A stretch of DNA of 64,000 nucleotides. Origin: B10-G9 sp963712165. Its GTDB lineage: Bacteria; Chloroflexota; Anaerolineae; Anaerolineales; UBA11858. This document shows, piece by piece, positions 19,137-27,549 of this stretch (its first letter is position 1; each line of letters opens with the position of its first letter). The position numbers and the translations under genes are program-made. The DNA lies in NCBI GenBank assembly GCA_963712165.1, contig CAVQGY010000001.1:124001-188000 (forward strand), written 5' to 3'. Below the pieces are notes generated by a model. That model did no database searches. It worked only from the letters and a program-made list of their open reading frames with translations, and was not told the origin of the DNA.

Positions 19137-20081
19137 TTATTCGGGGGGAGACCAATCCAGAAACACGCTCAAGATGGCCAGGTTGATCTCAAAATCCGTA
19201 TCCTGATGGTTGGTTAATTCAATATCGATCCCGGCTATGCCCTGGTCTGAGACCCAGTCGACGAATTGCCCTGTAAAGAGGCAGCCCGTGTTGATCGGTG
19301 GATAGGGGTAATCGCTAACTGCTGCCACCGACTCCGCCAGGGAAAGGGAGCCCGCATCTGGAGGCTGGCCGCCTGCGAAGATCCCCAGGGCAGCGCTGTG
19401 GTAGCTGATCAAAGCTGTCAGGTCATGCGAAAGAATAAAAGCCATCAGGGCTTTCGTTTCAGGTTCTGAGCCGGCTTCGCTGCCCCCTTCGATATCCAGA
19501 TAGCCCCAGCACCCGGCCTTGGGCCAGGTGGCCTGCCAGTTGGAGGGAAAGTTGCGATTCAGGTCCACGTTATTCTCGTTGGCCCGGCCGGCCCTCCACA
19601 GGGATCTCTCGTAGCCGTCGATATTAAAGGCACGCAGAATATACAGGGTATGGTCAGCGGGGACAACTTCGGGATGGATTTCCAGATAGTTGATCAGGTC
19701 ATCAGCCAGGGCGATGGTGTTCCATTCGTATCCTCCATGGATGCCGGCCACGATCATCTTTTCGATGGGGCCATCCCCGAAGTGATAGACCTCGAGCGGC
19801 CGGCCAGCGACGGAGTGTCCTATGACCAGGGGTTGGTCGGGAGCCGCTGTTGAGGAAGGAGGGGGCGTGCTGGTTTGGGTTGGTGGAATGGGCGTAGTTG
19901 TAGGCGGCAGGGGTGATGGGGTCCCAGAGGGAAGAGTTGTTCCGGTAGGAATCGGGGTCTGCGGCGTTTGCGCGAAAGGAAGGTCCCCGTAAACAACCAG
20001 GGCTGAGAGGCCGGCCAGGACAAGGACGACCGTCCCCCAAAGCAGCATCACGAGCCTGGATAGTCCTTTGCGCATAGACAT
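19137..20081 (-). CDS. M14-family zinc carboxypeptidase, membrane-anchored
   Basis: 314 residues. An N-terminal membrane helix (LVMLLWGTVVLVLAGLSALV) is followed by a Pro/Thr/Ser-rich linker (about residues 38-80), so the enzyme is displayed outside the membrane. The catalytic domain has the zinc site HGGYEW (HxxE), NVDLNRNFPSNW with the substrate-binding Asn-Arg, SYHSA with the third zinc ligand, and the catalytic Glu in IDIELTNH. It resembles MpaA/DUF2817-type small M14 peptidases that trim peptidoglycan or short peptides. The gene lies 13 bases downstream of the TPR membrane protein gene and is probably in one operon with it. Confidence 0.9.
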   Translation of the reverse strand: MSMRKGLSRLVMLLWGTVVLVLAGLSALVVYGDLPFAQTPQTPIPTGTTLPSGTPSPLPPTTTPIPPTQTSTPPPSSTAAPDQPLVIGHSVAGRPLEVYHFGDGPIEKMIVAGIHGGYEWNTIALADDLINYLEIHPEVVPADHTLYILRAFNIDGYERSLWRAGRANENNVDLNRNFPSNWQATWPKAGCWGYLDIEGGSEAGSEPETKALMAFILSHDLTALISYHSAALGIFAGGQPPDAGSLSLAESVAAVSDYPYPPINTGCLFTGQFVDWVSDQGIAGIDIELTNHQDTDFEINLAILSVFLDWSPPE

Positions 20082-20094
20082 AACATGGATGGTT

Positions 20095-21042
20095 TTACTG
20101 TGTGTCTTCCAGGATAGTGACTGATTCTACCAGCAGGGTATTGCAGCCTGTATCCTGCCAGCTCCCCAGGAAGTTATTATCACTCTGATAAGCCTTGACG
20201 ACCAGGATCTCCCTGCCAGTGATTTGGACAGTATCCCATTTGCTGATTTCCAGCATCTGCTGGTAGATCGCTTTTGTGGCTGGTATGGCGTGGATGAGAT
20301 TGATCGATCCTTTCGGTGAACTGGTATTGGGAGATTTCCAGAAGAATTTGTGGTCGATCACGCTGGTATTGACGATGGAAGGATCGGCAAAGTCGCCGCT
20401 GGTCACCAGTATATCGTGGGTGAGGATGGCAAATTCCTGGATCCTGATCGGCGCAGCATGCCTGACCGTTCCAATATATTTTGATTCACCGATGCCTTCA
20501 AACTGAACCTCCCAGTGGTACTCATCAGAGGAGATCTTTTCGTAGGAATTGCTGATCACCAGGTTATCGAAATCTGCTCCGGCCAGGCCAAAAAAGCTGG
20601 TGTTCACCCGGGTATAAATGAAAAGGGTCGCTACAATGCCCATGAAGATAGCGATAAAGAGGCATCCGGACGGCAAGGAAGATGCCCAGTCAAAGATCAA
20701 GCCCACTAATCCGGACACGCCGGAACTGGTTTTTGAGGGCGTTTTACCCTGATCTTTGATATCGGGTTTTTGTGTGTCATGGGAAGGGTGGTCAGGGTGG
20801 GAGCTTTTCTGATCCAGCTTCTTTAAATAACCAAGGGCGGCACTGTGCCCGGGATCGATCTTGAGGATTTTCCCCAGGATCACCCTTCTTTCCTTGTCAT
20901 TTGCGGCAACTTCCAGGGCCCATAACCAGGCATCCAGATTATTGGGATCGCTTTTCACAGCTTCCAGGATCAAATCCCGTGCCGGGGCGCGTTTGCCCTT
21001 TTTGATCAGCTCAATGGCCTGGTTTAGCTCATCTGTTATCAT
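20095..21042 (-). CDS. TPR-containing single-pass membrane protein of unknown function
   Basis: 315 residues. The N-terminus is a short TPR pair (ELNQAIELIKKGKRAPARD and DPNNLDAWLWALEVA), typical of Anaerolineae envelope proteins. A charged linker (about residues 78-110) and one membrane helix (GCLFIAIFMGIVATLFIYT) follow, then about 170 residues of outer domain with mixed beta structure (YHWEVQFEGIGESKYIGTVR, VVKAYQSDNNFLGSW). No enzyme motif is seen and the family is not recognised. The TPR part should be cytoplasmic and the C-terminal part external. It is the first gene of a likely two-gene operon with the M14 peptidase. Confidence 0.8.
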   Translation of the reverse strand: MITDELNQAIELIKKGKRAPARDLILEAVKSDPNNLDAWLWALEVAANDKERRVILGKILKIDPGHSAALGYLKKLDQKSSHPDHPSHDTQKPDIKDQGKTPSKTSSGVSGLVGLIFDWASSLPSGCLFIAIFMGIVATLFIYTRVNTSFFGLAGADFDNLVISNSYEKISSDEYHWEVQFEGIGESKYIGTVRHAAPIRIQEFAILTHDILVTSGDFADPSIVNTSVIDHKFFWKSPNTSSPKGSINLIHAIPATKAIYQQMLEISKWDTVQITGREILVVKAYQSDNNFLGSWQDTGCNTLLVESVTILEDTQ

Positions 21043-21222
21043 ATCTTTTGCCTGGCGGGATGAAATTCAACTTCTTCCAAATCTTACCATGAAAGGATGA
21101 CATTTTTTCAGGGCTCTCCTCTGACAAAAACGATAGGCATCCTGCCCTGATGGAATGATCCTGCCTGAATCGATCCAATTTGAATTATCATTGTAGGGAC
21201 ACGTAGAAGGGACAGCCTGGAT

Positions 21223-22815
21223 ATGATCAAGATTACCAACTTGAAGCTTCCGTTTGATCACCAGGATAATGAGATCAGAAAAGCTGCGGCGGTAAAGATC
21301 GGCATTCCTGAGGATAAGATCCTGTCTTTGAAGATCAAGAGGCGCAGCCTGGACGCGCGTTCCAGGCGGCCGATCTCCCGGGTCTATACTATCATTGTTG
21401 AAGTTGAAGACCAGGGTTCTTATAACAGGAGGATCGAGAAGGACCCGGATCTATCCCTCAGTGAGGAGCGGGAATACGAGGCCCCAGCAGTCATTTCTGG
21501 AATCAATCGGGAGCGGCCCCTGATCGTGGGCACGGGCCCGGCAGGGTTATTTGCGGCTTTGATCCTGGCAGAAGCTGGATTCAATCCTCTCTTGATCGAT
21601 CGGGGAAAACCGGCCCGGAAAAGGGTAATGGATGTCAGCCATTTCTGGAAGGCTGGGGAATTGAACCCTGAATCCAATGTCCAATTCGGCGAAGGCGGTG
21701 CAGGCACATTCTCAGACGGCAAGCTGACCACCCGCGTAAAGGATAAATCCCTCCGGGCGGAGAAGATCCTCCAGGAACTGGCTGCTGCCGGGGCTCCCCC
21801 TGAGATCCTGATCGAAAGCAAACCCCATGTTGGCACGGCCAATCTGGTACGGATCGTGGAAAACCTGCGGTCGAAGATCGAGAGCCTGGGCGGTGAATAC
21901 CGCTTTGAGTCCCGGGTGGATGACCTGGTCCTCGAGGGAGACAAGGTGAAGGGCGTGGTGCTGGCCACTGGTGAAAGGGTATCTGCCTCTACTGTGGTCC
22001 TGGCCATTGGGCACAGCGCCCGGGACACCTTTGTGATGCTCCAGGAAAGGGGAGTGAAACTGGCCCCAAAACCCTTCTCGGTGGGATTCCGGATCGAGCA
22101 CGCCCAGTCCTTGATCGATCACAACCAGTATGGAATACATGCCGGGCATCCGGCTTTGGGCGCTGCGGATTATCAGCTTTCTTACCGGACCTCATTGGGC
22201 CGCACCGTGTACAGTTTTTGCATGTGCCCTGGTGGGTCTGTGATCGGCGCCGCCTCGGAAGAGGGTGGGATCGTCACCAATGGCATGAGCCAGTACGCCA
22301 GGAATGGAAAAAACGCCAACAGCGCCATTGTTGCTGAAGTCCTTCCGGGCGACTTCCCTGATGATCCCCTGGGAGGGTTCCTGTTCCAACGGATCTGGGA
22401 GCAAAAAGCCTATCTGATGGGCGGAGAGGAATATCACGCCCCGGCTCAACTGGTGGAAGATTTCATGCGAGGGCAGGTATCCAGCCAAATCCGGCAGGTG
22501 CAGCCTACCTATCAGCCGGGGATCCACCTGGCAGACCTGAACCAGTCCCTGCCGCCCGGGATCACGGCGGCCATCCAGGAAGCTTTGCTTGAATTCGACC
22601 GGCGGCTGCCTGGTTTTGCCGGGCTAGATGCGGTCCTGACCGGGGTGGAAACCAGGACCTCCTGCCCGCTGAGGATCCTGCGGGGGAATGACGGGCAAAG
22701 CATGTCTGTCCAGGGGCTCTATCCAGTCGGAGAAGGATCAGGCTACGCGGGTGGCATCATATCCTCGGCCATCGATGGCATCAAGGCGGCTGAAAAGCTC
22801 ATCTCCAGGAAATAA
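21223..22815 (+). CDS. COG2509-like FAD-dependent dehydrogenase of unknown substrate
   Basis: 530 residues. An N-terminal domain of about 95 residues (MIKITNLKLPFDHQDNEIRK, then ILSLKIKRRSLDARSRRP) precedes the flavoprotein part. The dinucleotide fold begins PLIVGTGPAGLFAALILAEA; NVQFGEGGAGTFSDGKLTTR is the family signature, and GEGSGYAGGIISSAIDGIK closes the FAD site. VATGERVSASTVVLAIGHSA is the second ATG-type motif. These proteins are widespread and conserved but have no proven reaction. The N-terminal domain resembles the ring-hydroxylating or RNA-binding-like module that always accompanies them. ATG at 21223. It is transcribed divergently from the TPR membrane protein gene. Confidence 0.88.
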   Translation: MIKITNLKLPFDHQDNEIRKAAAVKIGIPEDKILSLKIKRRSLDARSRRPISRVYTIIVEVEDQGSYNRRIEKDPDLSLSEEREYEAPAVISGINRERPLIVGTGPAGLFAALILAEAGFNPLLIDRGKPARKRVMDVSHFWKAGELNPESNVQFGEGGAGTFSDGKLTTRVKDKSLRAEKILQELAAAGAPPEILIESKPHVGTANLVRIVENLRSKIESLGGEYRFESRVDDLVLEGDKVKGVVLATGERVSASTVVLAIGHSARDTFVMLQERGVKLAPKPFSVGFRIEHAQSLIDHNQYGIHAGHPALGAADYQLSYRTSLGRTVYSFCMCPGGSVIGAASEEGGIVTNGMSQYARNGKNANSAIVAEVLPGDFPDDPLGGFLFQRIWEQKAYLMGGEEYHAPAQLVEDFMRGQVSSQIRQVQPTYQPGIHLADLNQSLPPGITAAIQEALLEFDRRLPGFAGLDAVLTGVETRTSCPLRILRGNDGQSMSVQGLYPVGEGSGYAGGIISSAIDGIKAAEKLISRK

Positions 22816-22897
22816 ACATATTACGATAATTCAGGCCGGGATAGTTTCCGATTGAGGTAAACTTATTTAAACAATCAGAATATCTCAGGAGAAGGCC

Positions 22898-24085
22898 ATG
22901 CTCAAATCCAAAACTGCCCGCTACACGATGTTTGCTTCCCTGTATTTCTCCCAGGGTACTGTCTTTGCCTATTTTACCTCCCTGAATGCCCTCTATTTCT
23001 TGTCCAAGGGATTGACGATGGCCGATGTAGGGATCTTCGGTGCGATCGCTCTGATACCCTTTGTGATCAAGATCTTTTTAGGCATGTTGAGCGACAGGGT
23101 GAATTTGTTCAATATGGGCCACCGCAAACCCTATATTCTCCTGGGGTTGATCATCCAGGCCGGGTGTTTGGTCTTGGCTCCCTTTGTCGATCCAGCCACC
23201 AGCTACTGGGGTTTTGTGGCTCTGGCCTTTATTCTCCAGCTGGGCATGGCTTTATATGATACCTGCACGGATGGCCTGGCATTGGACACCACGCCGGTGG
23301 ACGAGCAGGGAACCATCCAGGGATTTATGGTTGGCGGGAGAGCGGCTGGTGTGGTGATCACCGCGTCCTTGCTGGGAGTCCTGGCGCAGCAGGTCTCCTG
23401 GACAGCGGTTTTTTGGCTTTTAGGATTGCTGACCCTGGTGCCTATTCCGATGGTCCTGGGTATCAAGGAAGGGGCACGAGAAGGGGATGGAAAATTTGAG
23501 TGGAGCGCCTTTGCTGCTTTTAAGAGAAAACCTATCATCGCCCTGGCTGCAGCGGGATTCCTGTTCTTTATGGTGATTGCCGGCGCCAACCAAAACCTGA
23601 ATCCTTTTCTGGAATCTGAATTCGGTATCTCCCTCCAGAGAGCAGGTTTGTATACCACAGTGTGGGGAATCGGTGTTGTGCTGGGAGGAGTGCTGGGGGG
23701 GAGATTGATCGACCGCATCGGCCAGCATAAGGGCACTTTGATCGCTCTATTCTTCTCCTTTGCATCCGTCCTGGCATTGGCTGTGATCCCAGGAACAGGG
23801 TTTGCCTGGGTTATTGTGGCGGTCTTTGGCCTGGCTTATGGAACCTACCAGACGGTCTACTTTGCCCTGGCAATGCACCATACGGAAAAGAGCATCGCTG
23901 CATCGATGTATTCGATCTTCATGGCAGTGACCAATATCGGCCAGGGGGTGGGTTTTGCTGTTGCGGGTGGTTTAGCCGGCCTTCCAGCAGTGGGATTCAG
24001 GTGGGCTTTTGTGATCCTGACCGCTTTCAACCTGCTGGCGCTTCCCCTTTTGCCGGTGGTCTTTGGCAAGGAAGACAGGTCCTGA
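22898..24085 (+). CDS. MFS transporter
   Basis: 395 residues with twelve hydrophobic segments. GMLSDRVNLFNMGHRKPYIL is the cytoplasmic loop 2-3 motif in the form seen in AmpG/BT1-like carriers (D-R, R-K), and GGRLIDRIGQHKGTLIALFF is its repeat in the second half. DTCTDGLALDTTPVDEQGTI in helix 4-5 also resembles the AmpG/PAT group, whose members carry acetyl-CoA, muropeptides or folate. The substrate is not known. ATG at 22898 has the strong site AGGAGAAGG. The frame is intact. Confidence 0.88.
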   Translation: MLKSKTARYTMFASLYFSQGTVFAYFTSLNALYFLSKGLTMADVGIFGAIALIPFVIKIFLGMLSDRVNLFNMGHRKPYILLGLIIQAGCLVLAPFVDPATSYWGFVALAFILQLGMALYDTCTDGLALDTTPVDEQGTIQGFMVGGRAAGVVITASLLGVLAQQVSWTAVFWLLGLLTLVPIPMVLGIKEGAREGDGKFEWSAFAAFKRKPIIALAAAGFLFFMVIAGANQNLNPFLESEFGISLQRAGLYTTVWGIGVVLGGVLGGRLIDRIGQHKGTLIALFFSFASVLALAVIPGTGFAWVIVAVFGLAYGTYQTVYFALAMHHTEKSIAASMYSIFMAVTNIGQGVGFAVAGGLAGLPAVGFRWAFVILTAFNLLALPLLPVVFGKEDRS

Positions 24086-24104
24086 TCTCGGGTTGGATAT
24101 CTAA

Positions 24105-24145
24105 CTAAAAAAAATCCCTCCATTTTAGTTGGAGGGATTTTTCAT
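24105..24145. terminator. Bidirectional terminator between convergent genes
   Basis: A run of A, the stem AAATCCCTCC/GGAGGGATTT and a run of T serve both the MFS gene on the plus strand and the glucosidase gene on the minus strand. Confidence 0.88.
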
Positions 24146-25791
24146 TATTTTGATTTGCGGGTCTTGAGCGGAATGATGGCCCCGGATAATTTTCCCAGTT
24201 TGATCTTGCCTTCCAGGATCGTTACGGACCCTGTTTTCAGAGGGATCTTTTTGGCATCAAGGTCCACTTCCAGGGGAGAATCGCTAAAATTGAACACCAC
24301 GATCAGCCTGTCCTTGCCCGACTGCCGGATATAACCCAGCAGTCCTTTTTCCGTAAATTTCCTGGGTAATAATTGGAGCGATCCGGTTTTGAGCGCAGCT
24401 GAGGATTTTCGGTAACGCAACAGGGTTCTATACCAGTTGAGCAGGGAGGCTGGATCCTCTTTTTGATCAGCGACATTGGCCCCTGCGGGTTCTGCGCTGA
24501 GAGGAAGCCAGGGAGGAGAATCTCCATCAGTGAACCCTGCCCCCGGGGAGCTGTCCCAGGCCATGGGTGTGCGGCAGTTATCCCTGTTGACGTAGAGATT
24601 CAACAGACCCAGCAGCCAGTTTGGCGCCCAGGCGTAGCGCTGGCCAACAGGATCAAGTGCATCCCTGGCCGGGATTTTGGCCTCAGGCAAGCCGATCTCT
24701 TCCCCATAATAGACCACCGGTACTCCGCGAGATGTGAGTTGAAGCAAGCTGATCAGTTTGGCTTTCTGTAGATCACCTTTCACCCGGTCGATCCAGCGCC
24801 TGGAGTCATGGTTGCCCAGCACCAGCACCGGGCAAAAAGGCTCCGGGTAATATCTTTCATAATGGGCTAGAGCATACCAAAAGAAATCAGCTTTAAAGGA
24901 GAAATGCATCAACTTCCACTGGAAGATCAGGTTCATGCCCTGATTTGCTTCTCCAAGATACTCTTTTACCGTTTGATCCTCTCCGAAGATCTCGCCCAGC
25001 AGTAACCGGTCAGGTTCATATTCGTCAAAAATCCGGCGCAGCTCATGGGCGAGTTGAATGGTTTCCGGCTGGTGGATGGTATATTTCCATTCAGTGAAGA
25101 AGCCAAATTTCCCTTCACTGGGAATGAATGCCCAGTGAGTCGGGTTGTCCTGAAAACCCTCAGCTTTGTAAATGGCGTGGAAGATGTCCAGGCGGTACCC
25201 GTCTGCTCCCTTATCCAACCAGAATTTAGCGACCTGGAACATTTCTTCCTTGACTTCAGGATTACGGAAATTCAAGTCCGGCTGGAAATCCAGAAAACTG
25301 GCGTAATACCATTGATCACGACCGGGGTGGTAATGCCATCCGGAACCCCCCGGCATGGCTTTCCAGTTATTGGGGGGTCGGTTCTTCCCCTTGCCGTCCC
25401 GCCAGATATACCAGTCACTCCTGGGATTATCTTTGCTGGCGCTGGATTCGATGAACCAGGGATGCTGGATCGAGGTGTGGTTCAGCACCAGGTCAAAGAT
25501 GACTTTCATGTCTCTGCGGTGAGCCTCCTCGATCAAGCGGTCAGCGTCCGCCAGGGTCCCGTACTCCGGGGCGATCTCGCGGTAGCCGGATACGTCGTAA
25601 CCCCCATCCCCCTGCGGGCTGGAAAAAAAGGGAGAGAACCAAATCGTCTCGAATCCCAGATCCTGGATATAATCCAATTTTTCGATGATCCCGGGTAGGT
25701 CTCCGATACCATCACCGTTTGAATCTCTGTATGAACGGGGGTAGATCTGATAGATAGTGGTTTTTTTCCACCAGGGATGTTCTTGAGGCAA
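24145..25791 (-). CDS. GH13 alpha-glucosidase (oligo-1,6-glucosidase-like)
   Basis: 548 residues, with no signal peptide, so it acts in the cytoplasm on imported oligosaccharides. The N-terminus WWKKTTIYQIYPRSYRDSNG is characteristic of GH13 alpha-glucosidases. The (beta/alpha)8 motifs are all present: DLVLNH (region I), DGYRLDIFHA with the Asp nucleophile (region II), LLLGEIFGED with the Glu acid/base (region III), and VLGNHDSRR with the transition-state Asp (region IV). A C-terminal beta domain (DRLIVVFNFSDSPLEVDL) follows. The length and the short region after beta-strand 4 fit glucosidases rather than amylases. The start is a TTG at 25791 with AAGGAGAG six bases upstream. It shares a bidirectional terminator with the MFS gene. 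Confidence 0.95.
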   Translation of the reverse strand: MPQEHPWWKKTTIYQIYPRSYRDSNGDGIGDLPGIIEKLDYIQDLGFETIWFSPFFSSPQGDGGYDVSGYREIAPEYGTLADADRLIEEAHRRDMKVIFDLVLNHTSIQHPWFIESSASKDNPRSDWYIWRDGKGKNRPPNNWKAMPGGSGWHYHPGRDQWYYASFLDFQPDLNFRNPEVKEEMFQVAKFWLDKGADGYRLDIFHAIYKAEGFQDNPTHWAFIPSEGKFGFFTEWKYTIHQPETIQLAHELRRIFDEYEPDRLLLGEIFGEDQTVKEYLGEANQGMNLIFQWKLMHFSFKADFFWYALAHYERYYPEPFCPVLVLGNHDSRRWIDRVKGDLQKAKLISLLQLTSRGVPVVYYGEEIGLPEAKIPARDALDPVGQRYAWAPNWLLGLLNLYVNRDNCRTPMAWDSSPGAGFTDGDSPPWLPLSAEPAGANVADQKEDPASLLNWYRTLLRYRKSSAALKTGSLQLLPRKFTEKGLLGYIRQSGKDRLIVVFNFSDSPLEVDLDAKKIPLKTGSVTILEGKIKLGKLSGAIIPLKTRKSK

Positions 25792-25857
25792 TTGAGACTC
25801 TCCTTATGGATGAAAAAACTGTCAGGATGAAATGTCGGTTTAGCCGAAGCAGGAATA

Positions 25858-27546
25858 TCAGGGAAGGTATATCAGCTCTTCCTCCATCAAGATATCAGGT
25901 GTATCCCATCCCTTTTGTTGGGCTAACTCCAGAAAAGCTCGCCTGTATAGCAGCGATACTTGGATAGTTGCGGTTGAGCCTTCGGGGGTCCGGAAAACGT
26001 AATTACTGAGATCAGTTTCATAGGCCGCGAGGCGGTTGTCGCTTACTATCTTGGTTGGGTTCCAGTAAGCGCCAGTAGGGGTAATCTGGGTCCAGCGCTC
26101 CATCAATACCTTCGCATAGACTTTTCCAGGAAGCCCGGCGTAATAACCTTTGGAAGATTCGCCTATTCCAACCCAATCTGGTGTAAGGGGTCCGGAAATA
26201 AGTATTAAACGGTTCCCAGCAGAGTCAAAGGCGTTAACTACCAGGATCAGGTGCCTCAAAGGAGAATCAGTAGGGACATGGTGCCCGGCCTGATCGTTAG
26301 TAATACTGACTGCTATCATAATTTCGTCCCCCTGGCGCTCAGCCTGAACAGCCATGGAGACGGTGTTCTGGAGCAGATTCTCGCTGCCTGCACCAGGCAT
26401 AGTATGACTGAAAATAGTGACTGGATCCCTTTCTAATCCGCCTTTTTCTGGCAGCGCAAAATGACTTGCTCCACTGGAGGGCATGTGGCAATCCTGGCAC
26501 TGCTGTCCTTTCTCAGGATCACTGTAGGGGCTTTCCAGCCACTCGCTATAGGAGTTATAGATCACAGTGTCCCAGAAAATACCGTAATGGCACCCCGCGC
26601 AATATTGACTTTGCCCTTGCAGGGCAGAGTAGGTATCTTCGCCTGGAGCGACGTCATCCAGGGGACCTATGAATAGCTGGTGACCCTCCGGTGGGCGGCG
26701 GAATTCGTAGGATAAGACACCTGGCATATTGTCATAGGGTATTTCCAGGAGGTTTAGTTTGATATCCCAGATCTTATGGCAAAAATCGCAGGAAATGCCT
26801 TCCAATGCGTTATCAGAGAGCGCTGAGAGATCCACCTGGTAGGGATTGTTTATTGAAGCCACCGGAGCATGGCAGGCCGCACAGTTACCGCTAGTATCGG
26901 GAAAATCGAGTTTATAACCTGGTCCATAATAAGGCAGATCGGGATCTGGAGGCAGGGGAAAAGTCCCATAATCCTGGGTATATCCAAATTGTGTGAGAGG
27001 GCTTTGATTGCCATCTACGTCCGTCCCGTTGTACATGGATAAAAATCGAGGATTTACCGCAGATCGGGAATGGCTGTCCTGGAGCCATTCGTCTACGGGA
27101 AGTGTGTGGGTGATATTCGTCCCCGAACTGCTGTGGCATTCAGCGCAGCCCTGGTCCTCACCTTCGCCTGGATGATACAGTGAGGGGAGCCAGTCATACC
27201 AGGGATTATCACTATCAGTATGGGGCTCCAGATAAATCTCGACGCTGTCCAACCCTGGTGCAACATCTCCTTGGCCGGCGATATAATATCCGTATTTCCA
27301 GGCCGTCACAGTGAAAGTGTTCTTTGAATCTGGATTCGGTAATGAGAATCTACCTTCTGAGTCGGTGGTGGTGGAGAGTTCACTGGTTTGGATCCGAACA
27401 ACAGCGCCTTCTATGGGTCCCTCGCGGTCGAGCACGGTTCCAGAAAGCGTATTGCTCCCGGCAGACTTATTGCATCCACCAAGGATAAGGACGAGCAGTA
27501 TACATACTCCCCTGGTAGACAGGAGCGCTTTTGGTTCTGGAGGCAT
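25858..27546 (-). CDS. Pentaheme cytochrome c lipoprotein
   Basis: 562 residues. The lipoprotein signal ends LILGGCNKS, placing the lipid on that Cys. A carboxypeptidase-regulatory-like beta domain (GTVLDREGPIEGAVVRI, STTTDSEGRFSLP) precedes the heme part, which has five CxxCH sites: CAECH, CAACH, CDFCH, CAGCH and CQDCH. Extra His residues (HTLPVDEWLQDSHS, HTMPGAG, GHHVPTDSPLRH) could be axial ligands. The arrangement resembles the cytochrome c554/multiheme nitrite-reductase-related group. A C-terminal beta region (TVSMAVQAERQGDEIMIAVS) follows. It is an outer-face electron carrier, possibly for extracellular electron transfer; a catalytic role is not excluded. Its ATG is only three bases after the stop of the upstream Asp-box gene, with GGAG in that gene's end, so the two are co-translated. 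Confidence 0.9.
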   Translation of the reverse strand: MPPEPKALLSTRGVCILLVLILGGCNKSAGSNTLSGTVLDREGPIEGAVVRIQTSELSTTTDSEGRFSLPNPDSKNTFTVTAWKYGYYIAGQGDVAPGLDSVEIYLEPHTDSDNPWYDWLPSLYHPGEGEDQGCAECHSSSGTNITHTLPVDEWLQDSHSRSAVNPRFLSMYNGTDVDGNQSPLTQFGYTQDYGTFPLPPDPDLPYYGPGYKLDFPDTSGNCAACHAPVASINNPYQVDLSALSDNALEGISCDFCHKIWDIKLNLLEIPYDNMPGVLSYEFRRPPEGHQLFIGPLDDVAPGEDTYSALQGQSQYCAGCHYGIFWDTVIYNSYSEWLESPYSDPEKGQQCQDCHMPSSGASHFALPEKGGLERDPVTIFSHTMPGAGSENLLQNTVSMAVQAERQGDEIMIAVSITNDQAGHHVPTDSPLRHLILVVNAFDSAGNRLILISGPLTPDWVGIGESSKGYYAGLPGKVYAKVLMERWTQITPTGAYWNPTKIVSDNRLAAYETDLSNYVFRTPEGSTATIQVSLLYRRAFLELAQQKGWDTPDILMEEELIYLP

Positions 27547-27549
27547 GAT